DNA of 64,000 nt from Mesorhizobium opportunistum WSM2075 (GCF_000176035.2 NC_015675.1:1178001-1242000), one strand, 5' to 3'; numbered from the stretch's first letter, positions 44,959-55,034 are shown. Notes: generated by a model from the letters alone, not told the origin. Program-made: numbers and translations.

Positions 44959-46575
44959 TCAATGCCTGAAATGCCTGACGCCCGTGAATACCATGGCGAT
45001 GCCATGCTTATCGGCGGCGGCGATGACGTCGTCGTCGCGCATCGAGCCGCCGGGCTGGATCACCGCTGTGGCGCCGGCTTCGATGGCTGACAGCAAACCG
45101 TCGGCGAAGGGGAAGAAGGCGTCGGAGGCGACGACCGAGCCCTTGGTCAGTGGCTCCGCCATGCCGGCCGCTTCCGCCGCGTCGAGCGCCTTGCGGGCGG
45201 CGATGCGTGAGGAATCGACGCGGCTCATCTGGCCGGCGCCGATGCCGACGGTGGCGCCGTCCTTGGCGTAGACGATGGCATTCGACTTGACGTGCTTGGC
45301 TACGCGGAAGGCGAATTTGAGGTCGGCCATTTCGGCCGGGGTCGGCGCGCGCTTCGTCACCACCTTCAGCTCGAGCTCGTCGACCACGGCATTGTCGCGG
45401 CCCTGGACCAGCATGCCGCCGGCAACAGACTTGACTGTCGTACCGGGCGAACGCGGATCGGGCAGGCCTCCGGTAACCAGCAGGCGCAGGTTCTTCTTCG
45501 CGGCGACGATCGCCGCCGCCTCGTCGGTTGCGTCTGGCGCAATGATCACCTCGGTGAAGGTTTTCACGATCTCCTCGGCCGCCTCGGCGTCGAGGGTGCG
45601 GTTCACGGCGACGATGCCGCCGAAGGCCGAGACCGGGTCGCAGGCCAGCGCCTTGGCGTAGGCGGCTTTCAGCGAGGCGCCCTCGGCGACGCCGCACGGG
45701 TTGGCATGCTTGATGATCGCCACGGCGGCGGAGCGGCCGGGATCGAATTCGCCGGCCAGTTCGAAGGCGGCGTCGGTGTCGTTGATGTTGTTGTAGGACA
45801 GCTGCTTGCCCTGCAGCTGGCGCGCCGTGGCGACGCCCGGCCGCTTGTCGCCATTGACGTAGAAGCCGGCGCCCTGATGCGGGTTTTCGCCATAGCGCAT
45901 CACCTCGGCCAGTCTGCCGCCGAAGGCGCGCCAGGTCGGATGCTCGATGTCGAGTGCCTCGGCGAACCAGCCGGAGATCGCCGCGTCATAGCTGGCGGTG
46001 CGGGCAAAGGCCTTGGCGGCCAGCTTCTTGCGGAAATCCAGCGACAGCGAGCCGATGTTCATCTCCAGCGCGTTCAGCACCGAGGCGTAGTCGCCGGGAT
46101 CGGTGACGATGGCGACGTAGGCATGGTTCTTCGCCGAGGCGCGGATCATCGCCGGGCCGCCGATGTCGATGTTCTCGACGATCGCGGCGTAGTCGGCGCC
46201 GGAGCGGCGCACTTCCTCGAACGGATAGAGATTGGAGACGACGAGATCGATCGGCTCGATGCCATATTTGCGCATCGCCGCCGAATGTTCGGGATCGTCG
46301 CGCACGCCAAGCAGCGCGCCATGCACCGATGGATGCAGCGTCTTGACGCGGCCATCCATGATCTCGGGAAAGCCGGTGAGCTCGGAAACGTCGCGCACCG
46401 TCATGCCGGCCTCGGCGATCGCCCTGGCGGTGCCGCCGGTCGAGACCAGTTCGACGCCGGCCGCGGCCAATGCCCTGGCGAAGTCGATCAGGCCGGTCTT
46501 GTCGAAAACGGAGAGCAGGGCACGGCGGACGGGAACGAGGTCCGGTGCGGGAATGTTCTTGGCGGCGAGGGCCAT
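44959..46575 (-). CDS. purH: Bifunctional AICAR formyltransferase/IMP cyclohydrolase
   Basis: 538 residues from ATG 46575, the usual PurH length; a GTG six codons earlier is possible. The N-terminal cyclohydrolase (MGS-like) domain starts [20 protein letters not shown] and includes [14 protein letters not shown]; the formyltransferase domain includes [26 protein letters not shown] and [11 protein letters not shown]. The C-terminus [12 protein letters not shown] is typical. It carries out the last two steps of purine synthesis, from AICAR to IMP. Confidence 0.98.
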   Translation of the reverse strand: MALAAKNIPAPDLVPVRRALLSVFDKTGLIDFARALAAAGVELVSTGGTARAIAEAGMTVRDVSELTGFPEIMDGRVKTLHPSVHGALLGVRDDPEHSAAMRKYGIEPIDLVVSNLYPFEEVRRSGADYAAIVENIDIGGPAMIRASAKNHAYVAIVTDPGDYASVLNALEMNIGSLSLDFRKKLAAKAFARTASYDAAISGWFAEALDIEHPTWRAFGGRLAEVMRYGENPHQGAGFYVNGDKRPGVATARQLQGKQLSYNNINDTDAAFELAGEFDPGRSAAVAIIKHANPCGVAEGASLKAAYAKALACDPVSAFGGIVAVNRTLDAEAAEEIVKTFTEVIIAPDATDEAAAIVAAKKNLRLLVTGGLPDPRSPGTTVKSVAGGMLVQGRDNAVVDELELKVVTKRAPTPAEMADLKFAFRVAKHVKSNAIVYAKDGATVGIGAGQMSRVDSSRIAARKALDAAEAAGMAEPLTKGSVVASDAFFPFADGLLSAIEAGATAVIQPGGSMRDDDVIAAADKHGIAMVFTGVRHFRH

Positions 46576-46725
46576 GGGCTGGCGGCCTTTCACGGCTGGT
46601 GTGATGGATGCCCGCGCCGTAGCATATGAGGCCCGGAAATCAAGCGCCGCGCGTCATTCGACGGCTTCATACGCAATTTGGCGGCATCCAGTATAAGCTC
46701 ATCTGCTCGCGATGGAGGAAAACCT

Positions 46726-47034
46726 ATGGCATTCGTGCGTATTGGCCAGTTCAGGGCGTTGCCGGACACGACGGAGCAGTTGCGGGCCGTCTACGAGGCC
46801 GAGGCGATCCCCGCCATCCGCGCCGCCAACGGCAATATCAGCGCAGTGCTGCTGCAGCAGCACCAGGCGCGCGACACGTTCATGGCAATCACCGTTTGGA
46901 GCACGGCCGAGGATGCCGAGCGCTATGACCGAAGCGGCGAGGCGGCGGCGATGGTCGACAAGATCCGCTTCGCCTTCGCCGGCCCGCCATCGCTCAGCAC
47001 CTATCAGGCCTTCGGTATCCCGCAGCAGGCTTGA
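46726..47034 (+). CDS. Small dimeric-barrel (ABM-like) protein
   Basis: 102 residues from ATG 46726 with an excellent GGAGGAA ribosome site. The sequence MAFVRIGQFRALPDTTEQLRAVYEAEAIPAIRAANGNISAVLLQQ and FMAITVWSTAEDAERYD has the beta-alpha-beta pattern of antibiotic-biosynthesis-monooxygenase-like dimeric ferredoxin folds. No catalytic role can be assigned. It is divergent from purH and convergent with the heparinase-like gene. Confidence 0.78.
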   Translation: MAFVRIGQFRALPDTTEQLRAVYEAEAIPAIRAANGNISAVLLQQHQARDTFMAITVWSTAEDAERYDRSGEAAAMVDKIRFAFAGPPSLSTYQAFGIPQQA

Positions 47035-47059
47035 GCGAGCCGACTGGTTTGGCGGCGGT

Positions 47060-48784
47060 TCAGTTGTTTTCCGGATAGCCGGCGATGCTGGTGCGCGTCA
47101 GCTGCCAGTGGACTTCGGACACGTCCGACGCCTTGAAGGCAAGCACGATCTGGCGGTTGCGGCGCGGGCCGCCAAGACCGGCGAAATAGATCGATTCCTC
47201 GACCTCCGGCACCACTTCGGCCGAGGTGAACACCCAGGTATCGGCCTGATCGGCGGTCAGCACCAGGCGGTCATGCTCGTCCTGCAAAAGGTTGATGTCT
47301 GGATGGACATGGAAGCGCACCGTGATGAAGTCGCGGCCATTGTTGCGGATCGCGGCATTGCCGGGCCGCTGGAACCGATCCCTGCCGGCGAGCACATTGC
47401 CGTTCGAGGACAGCTTCAGGTCGCGCTCATGCAGGAAGCCGAAGCGCTGGAGATAGCCGTCATGACGGGCGATGAAGCCGTGAACGCCCTTCTGGTCGGT
47501 GCGCTTGCACTGGACATGCTGCGGGCCGCCGATCAAGGGGGAACCCAGCTGGTCGTTGACCCGCAGCGAATGGGTGAACCGCGCCGACGAGGTGTCGTTG
47601 ATGGTGGCGGTCGAGTGCGCGGCGGTGGCGCGGGCCAGCGGCCGGAACTCGGCCGCGCCATAGGTGTCGATGCCGGCGTTGACGATGTAATGCTGGCGGC
47701 CCGACGACAGCTCGAAGGCAAGACAGCCGGCGTGGGCCGCGTTGGACACGTCGACCGGCGGCGGCAGGCCGGTATCGGCTATGACGGTGGTACCGCCCAT
47801 CGACAGCCGCTCATAGCCCGAATGCGGCGCGTGCAGCAGCGGAGCTCCGGCGGTGTCGTCGTGGCGCAGGATGGTAGCGATGCGGTCGTGGATCGTGGCG
47901 CCCATGCCGTTGAAGCGGGCCAGGCTGCCGTCCTGGTGGCGGAAGAAGCGCAGCGCCGGCAGCATGCGGTCGATGGCGCCGATCAGCGCCTGCGGCGGCG
48001 CCTCCGCCTGGTTGGCGTAGGTCTGTCGCAGCGGCAAAAGGTCGGCGAGGATTTCCAGCACCGTCATCGGATTGCGTGAGATATGGCCGCCGTCGGCGAG
48101 GATCTGGCGGTTGAGTTCCTCGGCCAGCTTGCGGGTGGCGCCGCGCAGCGCCGAAGCCGGTGCCGGCAGGGAAAGTGCCGCGAAGGCCAGCGCGATGCGG
48201 GCCCGCAGCCGGTCCTTGCCGTCAGGCATTTCGCGGGCCATCGACCTCAGGTAGCGGATCTGGACGGCCAGCGATTTCAGGAAGGCGCGATAGAACGGAA
48301 ACTCCGCGCCTTGCAGCACCACGGAAGAATGCTGCAGCCAGGCGATGATGCGCTTGGCCGTGATGCCAGGTTCCCAGGCGATGCCGGAAATATGGCTGCC
48401 ATGCATGGTGATCCAGTCGGAAACCAGAGCGCGGGCATTGGCGGCGGCAAGCTCGGTGCCGGCTGCACGCATATGGCGAAGCCAGCGAAAGCCATGCAGC
48501 GTCTTTTGCCAGCCGTGATTTGGAACATTGATCTGGAAGGGTGACTTGCCGCCAGTCTCGACCAGATGCCCCGACAAGGGATAGCGGCCGTAATAGATCT
48601 CGAGCGCGATCTGCGGGTCGGCGAGGCGCAAGTCCGGCGGCGCGATCAGCACGCGTTCGGGCGTGCGCCCGGAATAGCGCCAGCGATAGACTGGCCCGGC
48701 GCGCAAGCGCCGGCGCGTCTTGCGCCAGAACTCCTTCGCGACAAGCGTCCAAAGACGCGTCGTGTTGCTGGCAACCAGTGCCAA
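47060..48784 (-). CDS. Heparinase II/III-family protein
   Basis: 574 residues from TTG 48784, chosen because AGGAG lies five bases upstream; a GTG at 48874 would add 30 poorly folded residues. An N-terminal alpha-toroid region (YYGRYPLSGHLVETGG, FRWLRHMRAAGTELAAANAR, WEPGITAKRIIAWLQH) precedes the heparinase II/III-like beta domain (SGYERLSMGGTTVIADTGLPP, AGCLAFELSSGRQHYIVNAG, HSTATINDTSSARF). In Rhizobiales this family lies between rsmB and purH. Its polysaccharide substrate is unknown; the chance that it acts on an exopolysaccharide is inference. Confidence 0.88.
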   Translation of the reverse strand: MALVASNTTRLWTLVAKEFWRKTRRRLRAGPVYRWRYSGRTPERVLIAPPDLRLADPQIALEIYYGRYPLSGHLVETGGKSPFQINVPNHGWQKTLHGFRWLRHMRAAGTELAAANARALVSDWITMHGSHISGIAWEPGITAKRIIAWLQHSSVVLQGAEFPFYRAFLKSLAVQIRYLRSMAREMPDGKDRLRARIALAFAALSLPAPASALRGATRKLAEELNRQILADGGHISRNPMTVLEILADLLPLRQTYANQAEAPPQALIGAIDRMLPALRFFRHQDGSLARFNGMGATIHDRIATILRHDDTAGAPLLHAPHSGYERLSMGGTTVIADTGLPPPVDVSNAAHAGCLAFELSSGRQHYIVNAGIDTYGAAEFRPLARATAAHSTATINDTSSARFTHSLRVNDQLGSPLIGGPQHVQCKRTDQKGVHGFIARHDGYLQRFGFLHERDLKLSSNGNVLAGRDRFQRPGNAAIRNNGRDFITVRFHVHPDINLLQDEHDRLVLTADQADTWVFTSAEVVPEVEESIYFAGLGGPRRNRQIVLAFKASDVSEVHWQLTRTSIAGYPENN

Positions 48785-49094
48785 AAGCCCTCCTGAACGT
48801 CCTCTACCCCGGTGCAAGTTTATATGATTCAAGAACTTATGCGAAGCCGATTTCGCCTGATCGAGCCACTTCACGCGGCCGTGGCCGGGTCGTCCCTAAA
48901 AAAGTCACGTCTTTTCCGGGTCATACACCCGGTTCATGCCGCGACTTATGTCCTCTTGTGGCGGTGGCGATCGGCACAAGGCATAGTGCCGGCTGGTCAT
49001 GGGCGAAAGGGTCCAGGTCGGTTTTCCACCCATGGGAAGAGTTGAGATACCAAGCTATTGTTCTGCCAAAGTCGAAGCCATCCAGGTGATTGAA
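48785..49094. other. 310-base divergent promoter region, no gene seen
   Basis: The region between the heparinase-like start and the dioxygenase start. It contains the stretch CCTAAAAAAGTCACG and other AT-richer segments likely to be promoters. Open frames here continue from the two genes only. Confidence 0.45.
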
Positions 49095-50027
49095 ATGTCG
49101 ATATCAGCCGGCGAACAGGCATTGCGGGGCGCCCCGCCGGTTGCCTTGACAGCCAACGGCAAGGTGCTGTCAACGATGCCGAACAGGCTGGGCTACCTTT
49201 CCCCGACGAACCCTTCCGTCGGCGTCGAGGCCATTCGCCGCCTTTTTGGAACGCAAGGCTATGTCTGGCTGAAAGGGCTCTTGCCGCGCGGTGAAGTGAT
49301 CGAGTTTCGCGGCTGGGTGCTTTCCCATCTTGCCGATAGCGGACTTTTGAAGCCGGCGACCAACCCTTCGCTCGGTATCGCTTCCGACAGTGCTATCGAT
49401 CACCAGCTCGCCAATCGCCGCTTGATGTCGGTGGTCCGTTCGACAGCCTATGAGGGCTTTTGCGCGCAGCCGCGCCTATCGCGCCTGATGGACGCTTTCA
49501 CGGGCGGGTTATCCTACCTGCACAAGCGAAAGATCATGCGCTTCACCTTGCCCGGCACCGCCACCGCGACGCCCGCGCACTACGACCTCGTCTATCTGCG
49601 CGGCGGCACAAGCCGCGTGGTGACGGCCTGGATACCGATCGGCGATGCCTCGATCGACATGGGAGGTCTCATCTACCTGGAGGGATCGCATGCCATCGGC
49701 GCTACCCTGGAGGCACAATTCGCCAAGGAAAATGCCGATCTCGGTCCCGAGGAACGCATCAGCGCCTACAACCGCAATATGACAGAGGGTGGCTGGGTGT
49801 CGAAGGACCTGCCCCACATGGCGGAACGGTTCGATACAAGGTGGCTGATGGCGGATTTCGAGGCGGGCGACATCGTCCTTCACTCACCCTACATGATCCA
49901 TGCCTCCACGACCAACCAGAGCAAAAACGGACTGATCCGGCTGTCGACGGATATCCGCTACCAGAATGTCGACGACGAAATCGATGCTCGTTGGAGCAAC
50001 CACTGGAGTCTGGACGACATGCTTTAG
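49095..50027 (+). CDS. Phytanoyl-CoA dioxygenase (PhyH)-family Fe(II)/2-oxoglutarate enzyme
   Basis: 310 residues from ATG 49095; AGGTGA lies upstream. The iron triad is readable: His and Asp in ATPAHYDLVYLRGG and a distal His in DIVLHSPYMIHAST; the 2-oxoglutarate-binding Arg is probably in GLIRLSTDIRY. WIPIGDASIDMGGLIYLEGSH is typical of PhyH. The substrate is unknown; a natural-product or lipid hydroxylation is usual. It interrupts the rsmB-heparinase-purH order common in Rhizobiales and is followed at once by repeat elements, signs of insertion. Confidence 0.85.
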   Translation: MSISAGEQALRGAPPVALTANGKVLSTMPNRLGYLSPTNPSVGVEAIRRLFGTQGYVWLKGLLPRGEVIEFRGWVLSHLADSGLLKPATNPSLGIASDSAIDHQLANRRLMSVVRSTAYEGFCAQPRLSRLMDAFTGGLSYLHKRKIMRFTLPGTATATPAHYDLVYLRGGTSRVVTAWIPIGDASIDMGGLIYLEGSHAIGATLEAQFAKENADLGPEERISAYNRNMTEGGWVSKDLPHMAERFDTRWLMADFEAGDIVLHSPYMIHASTTNQSKNGLIRLSTDIRYQNVDDEIDARWSNHWSLDDML

Positions 50028-50170
50028 GGTGTGTTGATATTCAGGTGAGACCGGCCTGCAAATGGCCGCTTCCTGCGCTTCCGGTGCTCACGTACGAAAA
50101 GTACGCTCCGCTCCGGTTCTCGGAAGCCACCATTTTCGACTCGGTCTGACCTGAATCTCAGCACACCCTA
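50025..50170. repeat. Inverted-repeat element with TAGGGTGTG ends (long copy)
   Basis: 146 bases with 28-base terminal inverted repeats at 50025-50052 and 50143-50170, identical at 25 positions. The left end starts TAGGGTGTGTTGA, and its TAG is the stop codon of the PhyH gene. The middle holds the hairpin CGTACGAAAAGTACG. The copy at 52937-53010 equals this element with 72 internal bases removed. Confidence 0.85.
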
Positions 50171-50213
50171 GGCGATATTCAGGGTGATGCCGGCCTGACC
50201 TGAACGCGCCCTA
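50169..50213. repeat. Shrunken copy of the same element family
   Basis: Begins TAGGCGATATTCAGGG and ends GACCTGAACGCGCCCTA, an imperfect hairpin with CCGGCC in the loop. It shares its first two bases with the end of the long copy. Read on the minus strand, its terminal TAG (50213-50211) is the stop codon of rsmB. Confidence 0.65.
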
Positions 50214-51599
50214 AACTGCCCGGCGCATGCGCGCGGCGAAGAAGCCGTCCAGACCCGAGCGCTCCGGCGCTCCGAGATCGAGATCCGCGGGCGTGGTGCG
50301 CAAAGTGCCTTGCGCCGTCAAGAACGAATCAATGCCGGCAATCTCGCCCTGATGCAGGGGATCGTCGGCGACTGTCGGCGTCGCCTTGAGGAACGCGCGA
50401 TGGAGGTTCTCGCCTTCGATCGGGTCGAGCGAACAATTGGAAAAGACGATCCGTCCGCCCGGCCTGACCAGGGTGACGGCGCGGGCCAGCAGTCTGCCTT
50501 GCAGGTCGGCGAGTTTTTCGACATCGGCCGCCGTCTTGGTCCAGGGCACGTCGGGATGCCGGCGCACCGTGCCGGTCGACGAGCAGGGCGCATCGAGGAG
50601 CACGGCGTCGAACAGCTCCGCCGGCTCGTATTTAATGAGGTCGGCCTGGACGATGTCCGCGGCAAGGCCGAGGCGGTCGAGATTCTGCGCCAGCCGGGCC
50701 AGCCGGTTCTTCGAGGTGTCGACAGCGGTGACCCTGGCTCCGGCCAGGATCAACTGCGCGGTCTTGCCGCCGGGCGCCGCGCAGAGATCGGCGACGCGCA
50801 GCCCCCTGACATCGCCGAACAGCCGGGCGGGAAAGCTGGCCGCCGCATCCTGCACCCACCAGGCGCCCTCCGCGAAGCCGGGCAGTTCGATAACGGGGCC
50901 GGCAAGATTTTCCACTCGAACCGTTCCGGTCGGCAGCACGATGCCGCCGAGCTTTTCGGCCCACAGCTCGGGATCGGCCTTGACCGTGAAGTCGACCGGC
51001 GCCTCGTGCCGGTGGGCGGCGAGAATTTGTTTCGCCTTGTCGGCGCCATAGGCGGCCTTCAGCCGGTCGGAGAACCATTTTGGCGCTTCGTCGGTGGCGG
51101 CAAGGGCGGCAGGCAGTTCCGTGTCCTTGGCACGCGCCAGGGTGCGCAGCACGCCGTTGACCAGGCCGGAGAAGCGCTGCGTGCGCGGGTCGGATTTGGC
51201 GTGGGTCACCGCCAGGTCGACAGCGGCGCTGTCGGGAATATCGAGGAACAGGATCTGCGCGGCCGCCACATGCAGGATGTGGGACAAAGCGCTGGCGTTG
51301 GGCGGCAGCGGCTTTTCCAGGCGCCGCGCCAGCAATCCCGTAATGGTCATGCGATAGCGCAGCGCGGTGACCAGGATGGCGCGCACCAGGCCACGGTCGC
51401 GCGGATCGAGCGCCTTGTATTGCGGATGGCCGTTCTCGTGGTCGGTCAGGCCGTCGAGCGGCGTCCTGGCATCGATGACGGCGGCAAGCAGCCGCGCAGC
51501 CGCCTTGCGGGCAGCGAGACCGGCGACGAATTCGCCGCCGTCCTTGTGTTCCTGCTCGCCTGAAACCGTGCGTCGAGGTCCTCTGTCCGCCACGCTCAC
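50211..51599 (-). CDS. rsmB: 16S rRNA m5C methyltransferase RsmB
   Basis: 462 residues from GTG 51599, which overlaps the htpX stop (GTGA). An N-terminal NusB-like RNA-binding domain (about 15-145) precedes the SAM-dependent methyltransferase domain: [15 protein letters not shown] binds SAM, and the two cysteines lie in [18 protein letters not shown] and [12 protein letters not shown] (the second is likely the nucleophile). It methylates C967 of 16S rRNA in E. coli numbering. The stop codon is part of a short palindromic element. Confidence 0.94.
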   Translation of the reverse strand: MSVADRGPRRTVSGEQEHKDGGEFVAGLAARKAAARLLAAVIDARTPLDGLTDHENGHPQYKALDPRDRGLVRAILVTALRYRMTITGLLARRLEKPLPPNASALSHILHVAAAQILFLDIPDSAAVDLAVTHAKSDPRTQRFSGLVNGVLRTLARAKDTELPAALAATDEAPKWFSDRLKAAYGADKAKQILAAHRHEAPVDFTVKADPELWAEKLGGIVLPTGTVRVENLAGPVIELPGFAEGAWWVQDAAASFPARLFGDVRGLRVADLCAAPGGKTAQLILAGARVTAVDTSKNRLARLAQNLDRLGLAADIVQADLIKYEPAELFDAVLLDAPCSSTGTVRRHPDVPWTKTAADVEKLADLQGRLLARAVTLVRPGGRIVFSNCSLDPIEGENLHRAFLKATPTVADDPLHQGEIAGIDSFLTAQGTLRTTPADLDLGAPERSGLDGFFAARMRRAV

Positions 51600-52615
51600 G
51601 ACCACCGGCCCTTGGGCCCGGTCGGGTTGCGACCCCATGGATTGGAGTTCGGCTTGGCGGGTTCGGCGGACTGTTCCGGTGCGGCCGGCTTGCCCCACGG
51701 TCCGGCCGATTGCGGTTCGTCGGCCTGCGGCGGCGCCGGCGCCCTGCGTTCCGCCGTCCGGGGGGCACTGTCGCCCATCCGCCGCGCCATTTCCTGCAGC
51801 GCAGCGATGCGGTTCTCGGTGGCCGGGTGGGTGGAGAACAGACTGTCCATGCGCTCGCCGTGTAGGGGATTGATGATGAAGAGATGCGCCATCGCGGGAT
51901 TGCGCTCGGCATCGGGGTTGGGAATGCGTTCGGCGCCACGGGCGATCTTGTCAAGCGCCGATGCCAGCCACAGCGGGTGTCCACAGATTTCGGCGCCGCG
52001 CCGGTCGGCCTCGTATTCGCGGGTGCGGCTGACCGCCATCTGCACGATCATCGCGGCGAAGGGCGCCACGATCATCGCCGCCAGCACGCCGACAAAGCCG
52101 AACGGGTTGTTGTCGCGGTTGCCGCCGAGGAAGAAAGCGAAGTTGCCGAGCATCGAGATGGCGCCGGCAAAGGTGGCGACGATGGTCATGGTTAGCGTGT
52201 CGCGATGCTGGACGTGGGCGAGTTCGTGCGCCATGACGGCCGCGACTTCCTCATGGGTCAGCCGCTGCAGCAAGCCGGTGGAGGCGGCGACCGCCGCGTT
52301 CTGCGGATTGCGGCCGGTGGCGAAGGCGTTCGGCTGGGGACTGTCGATCAGATAGGTTTTGGGCATCGGCAGGCCGGCCTGCTGGGCCAGCGCCTGGACG
52401 ATGGCGTAATATTCCGGCGCGTTCTTCTCGTCGACCTCGACGGCATGGTTCATCGACAGCACCATCTTGTCGGCGTTCCAGTAGCTGAACAAATTGGTGC
52501 CGGCGGCGATCACCAGCGCGATCATCATGCCGCCCGACCCGCCGATCAGGAAGCCGACGCCCATGAACAGCGCTGTCATCGCGGCAAGAAGCATGGCGGT
52601 GCGAATGGTGTTCAT
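51596..52615 (-). CDS. htpX: Membrane zinc protease HtpX
   Basis: 339 residues. Two N-terminal membrane helices (about 5-50), then the zinc site HELAH in [15 protein letters not shown], two more helices, and the third ligand Glu in [15 protein letters not shown]. HtpX degrades misfolded inner-membrane proteins during envelope stress. The C-terminal 50 residues are Pro/Ala-rich and longer than in E. coli. Overlaps rsmB by four bases; order htpX-rsmB is usual in Rhizobiales. Confidence 0.96.
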   Translation of the reverse strand: MNTIRTAMLLAAMTALFMGVGFLIGGSGGMMIALVIAAGTNLFSYWNADKMVLSMNHAVEVDEKNAPEYYAIVQALAQQAGLPMPKTYLIDSPQPNAFATGRNPQNAAVAASTGLLQRLTHEEVAAVMAHELAHVQHRDTLTMTIVATFAGAISMLGNFAFFLGGNRDNNPFGFVGVLAAMIVAPFAAMIVQMAVSRTREYEADRRGAEICGHPLWLASALDKIARGAERIPNPDAERNPAMAHLFIINPLHGERMDSLFSTHPATENRIAALQEMARRMGDSAPRTAERRAPAPPQADEPQSAGPWGKPAAPEQSAEPAKPNSNPWGRNPTGPKGRWS

Positions 52616-52717
52616 CGGCTGCTCCTGTCCAGATCGCGAAAGGGGGTCGATAGTCCTGAGCTCATCGCTATATGATGGGAAACGCCTGTCCCTGTTTCAA
52701 TCCGCTGGAAATATCGC

Positions 52718-52939
52718 ATGAACGACGAACCCAGTAAAACGCCGGCCGAAACCGATGACGACGCGCCGTCAAAAGAACTGACGCCTGCCGCCCGCCGCGC
52801 CCTGGCGGAAGCCGAGGCACGACGGCAAGACTATCGCCGCAAGGAAGCCGCGCTGCCGCGCGAAATCGGTGGCCGTGGCGGCAAGGAACCCGGCCGCTAC
52901 GGCGACTGGGAAGTCAAAGGCCTGACCAGCGATTTTTAG
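52718..52939 (+). CDS. DUF1674 protein (SDHAF4-like succinate dehydrogenase assembly factor)
   Basis: 73 residues ending in the family signature GGRGGKEPGRYGDWEVKGLTSDF. The charged N-terminal half is probably disordered. DUF1674 is the bacterial counterpart of mitochondrial SDHAF4, which aids maturation of the flavoprotein subunit of succinate dehydrogenase. It is divergent from htpX. Its TAG stop (52937-52939) is the first three bases of an inverted-repeat element. Confidence 0.88.
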   Translation: MNDEPSKTPAETDDDAPSKELTPAARRALAEAEARRQDYRRKEAALPREIGGRGGKEPGRYGDWEVKGLTSDF

Positions 52940-53010
52940 GGTGTGTTGAGATTCAGGTGAGACCGGCCACCATTTTCGACTCGGTCTGACCTGAATCCCG
53001 ACACACCCGA
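52937..53010. repeat. Inverted-repeat element with TAGGGTGTG ends (short copy)
   Basis: 74 bases. Ends TAGGGTGTGTTGAGATTCAG and, in mirror form, CTGAATCCCGACACACCC. It matches the long copy at 50025-50170 except for a clean 72-base internal deletion between two GCC triplets. It supplies the TAG stop of the DUF1674 gene and lies before the convergent HAD phosphatase gene. Confidence 0.85.
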
Positions 53011-53021
53011 TAGCGCCACCC

Positions 53022-53687
53022 CTAGGCGGCGCTGCGTTGGGCCTCAAGCGCCAGCCAGCCGCGCTCGTCGACGGTGATGCCGACGGCGTCGTAGCCTGCG
53101 ATGGCGGTATGTTGCGTCGCCATCGGATGCTGGTGCGTGGCGTTGATCACCATGACCGACGCTTCCGCAGCCTCGGCCGCCCGGATGCCGGCCGGGGCAT
53201 CCTCGAACACCAGGCAGTCGCGCGCGTCGACGCCGAGCCGTCTTGCACCGAGCTGGAAGCAATCGGGCGCCGGCTTGCCTCGGGAAACGTCTTCCGCCGC
53301 CACGAGAACGGCGGGGACCGGAATGCCGGCAACCTTCATGCGTGCAAGCGCCAACGAGCGTGGCGCGGAGGTCACGATCGCCCAGCTCTCGGGAGGCAGC
53401 GCCTCGAGAAACGCCACGGCGCCGGCGATCGGCATAATGCCATCGAGATCGTCGGCCTCGGCTTTCAGCAACAGGTCGGCCTCATGCGCCGGATCGACGC
53501 CTGGGAGGGCAAGGCCGGTGATGGTCTCGATCGCCCGCACACCGTGGATCGTCGGCAGGAAGGCGGCGACGTCGAGGCCGTGACGACGTGCCCAATCGCT
53601 CCACACCCGCTCCGCCGAGGCGATGGAATTGATCAGCGTGCCGTCCATATCGAAGAGGAAGGCGGCGAATTTTCTGCCTGCAAACAT
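53022..53687 (-). CDS. HAD-superfamily phosphatase (sugar-phosphatase-like)
   Basis: 221 residues. The four HAD motifs are present: FDMDGTLINS (nucleophile Asp), WAIVTSAPR (Ser/Thr), RGKPAPDCF (Lys) and VFEDAPAGIRAAEAA (Asp). A helical cap lies between motifs I and II, as in subfamily IA. The pattern KPxPxxFxxxxxxLG with SAP resembles sugar-phosphate phosphatases such as YfbT. The physiological substrate is unknown. Confidence 0.9.
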   Translation of the reverse strand: MFAGRKFAAFLFDMDGTLINSIASAERVWSDWARRHGLDVAAFLPTIHGVRAIETITGLALPGVDPAHEADLLLKAEADDLDGIMPIAGAVAFLEALPPESWAIVTSAPRSLALARMKVAGIPVPAVLVAAEDVSRGKPAPDCFQLGARRLGVDARDCLVFEDAPAGIRAAEAAEASVMVINATHQHPMATQHTAIAGYDAVGITVDERGWLALEAQRSAA

Positions 53688-53856
53688 GATTTTCCTTGAA
53701 GTCCGGGGAGCGCGTCGAGGGAGGGCGCAACCGTAACGTCAAGGCACCGACATGGGAAGGCGCGAGGGTGTCTTTTCGGACGCTCCAGGGAACCACGGCT
53801 CCCCTCCGGCGTTTCAACGACACTGCTTTCCATGACGATTGAAGGGGGGACGTGTG

Positions 53857-54726
53857 ATGCTGATCCGGCTCGGCTATGAAATCGCCATTGAATGCGCCGA
53901 GGCCACTCCGGTGATTTCGCTGCTCGAGATCCACAAGGACAGGCAGGCCGACATCAAACGGCAGACGCGCGTGCTGACATCGCCTTCCGTGCCGACCAGG
54001 CTCTACCACGACATGCATGGCAATGCCTGCCGCCGCTTCACCGCGCCTGCCGGAGGCTTTCGTATCCTCTACGACGCGGTGGTCGAGGACAGCGGCGAGC
54101 CGGATGAAGTCAACATGCTGGCCAGGGAGCTACCGGTGGCCGAGTTGCCCGACGAGGTGCTCGGTTATCTCCTCGGCAGCCGCTACTGCGAGACCGATCA
54201 TCTCAGCAATCTTGCCTGGCAGCTGTTCGGTCATCTTCCATCCGGCTGGGCGCGGGTGCAGGCGATCGTCGACTATGTCCACAACCGCCTGTCGTTCGGC
54301 TACGGCTATGCTCGTTCGACCCGCACGGCGGCGCAGGCGCATGAGGAACGGGTGGGCGTCTGCCGCGACTTCGCGCATCTGGCGATCACGCTCTGCCGCT
54401 GCATGAACATCCCGGCGCGTTATGTGAACGGCTATCTCGGCGACATCGGCGTGCCGACCGATCCGGCGCCGATGGATTTCTCGGCCTGGATGGAAGTGTT
54501 CCTGGACGGCAAATGGTACACGTTCGACCCGCGCCACAACCGGCCCAGGATCGGCCGCGTCGTCATCGCGCGCGGCCGCGACGCCACCGACGTGCCGCTG
54601 CTGCACAGCTTCGGCCCGCACCGGCTCAGCCTGTTCAAGGTATGGACTTATGAACAGGAAGGCAGGCTGTTCAATCCGCCCTACCACGGCATCGACAAGA
54701 CGGTCAGCGCACGGATGCTGGCCTAG
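53857..54726 (+). CDS. Transglutaminase-like protein, catalytic His replaced
   Basis: 289 residues from ATG 53857 with a GGGGGGA ribosome site. An N-terminal beta region typical of bacterial transglutaminase-like proteins (MLIRLGYEIAIECAEATPVISLLEIH) precedes the core: Cys in ERVGVCRDFAHLAITLCRCMNIPARYVNGYL and Asp in WYTFDPRHN. The usual His of HAWxEV is a Ser here (MDFSAWMEVFLDGKW). The triad is thus incomplete, so the protein may bind rather than cut, or use another base. Similar DFSAW variants occur in rhizobia as I recall. Confidence 0.85.
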   Translation: MLIRLGYEIAIECAEATPVISLLEIHKDRQADIKRQTRVLTSPSVPTRLYHDMHGNACRRFTAPAGGFRILYDAVVEDSGEPDEVNMLARELPVAELPDEVLGYLLGSRYCETDHLSNLAWQLFGHLPSGWARVQAIVDYVHNRLSFGYGYARSTRTAAQAHEERVGVCRDFAHLAITLCRCMNIPARYVNGYLGDIGVPTDPAPMDFSAWMEVFLDGKWYTFDPRHNRPRIGRVVIARGRDATDVPLLHSFGPHRLSLFKVWTYEQEGRLFNPPYHGIDKTVSARMLA

Positions 54727-55034
54727 TCCCTCACCATTTCGGTTTTGCAGCTGGGGACAACTGGTCCGCTTCGGCACACAAGCGCTGTGCCGCAACAGGA
54801 CGTCGCCGGATGTGCCGCGATCCCTGGGCCCAGCATGGTAAGCGCCTCGTAAACGAAATCGCGGTGGCGGTTTTGCATTTACCGGTCATTCACCCTGACG
54901 CGTACCAAAGTTCAACAAAAACAATGCGGTAGTTGCGAGCCGCTCGCTCTCGGAGCGTCACGGCGTCATCCGGCTGGAATCCTGCATTGCCTTTTGCGCG
55001 GCGACGAGGCCGAGGCAAGCGGAGGCTGTTGGAG
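54727..55034. other. 308-base intergenic region before the TadG-like gene
   Basis: No gene or strong hairpin seen. The part nearest the gene (54880-54930, with CATTCACCCTGACGCG and AACAAAAACAATGCGG) is AT-richer and is the likely promoter. Confidence 0.4.
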
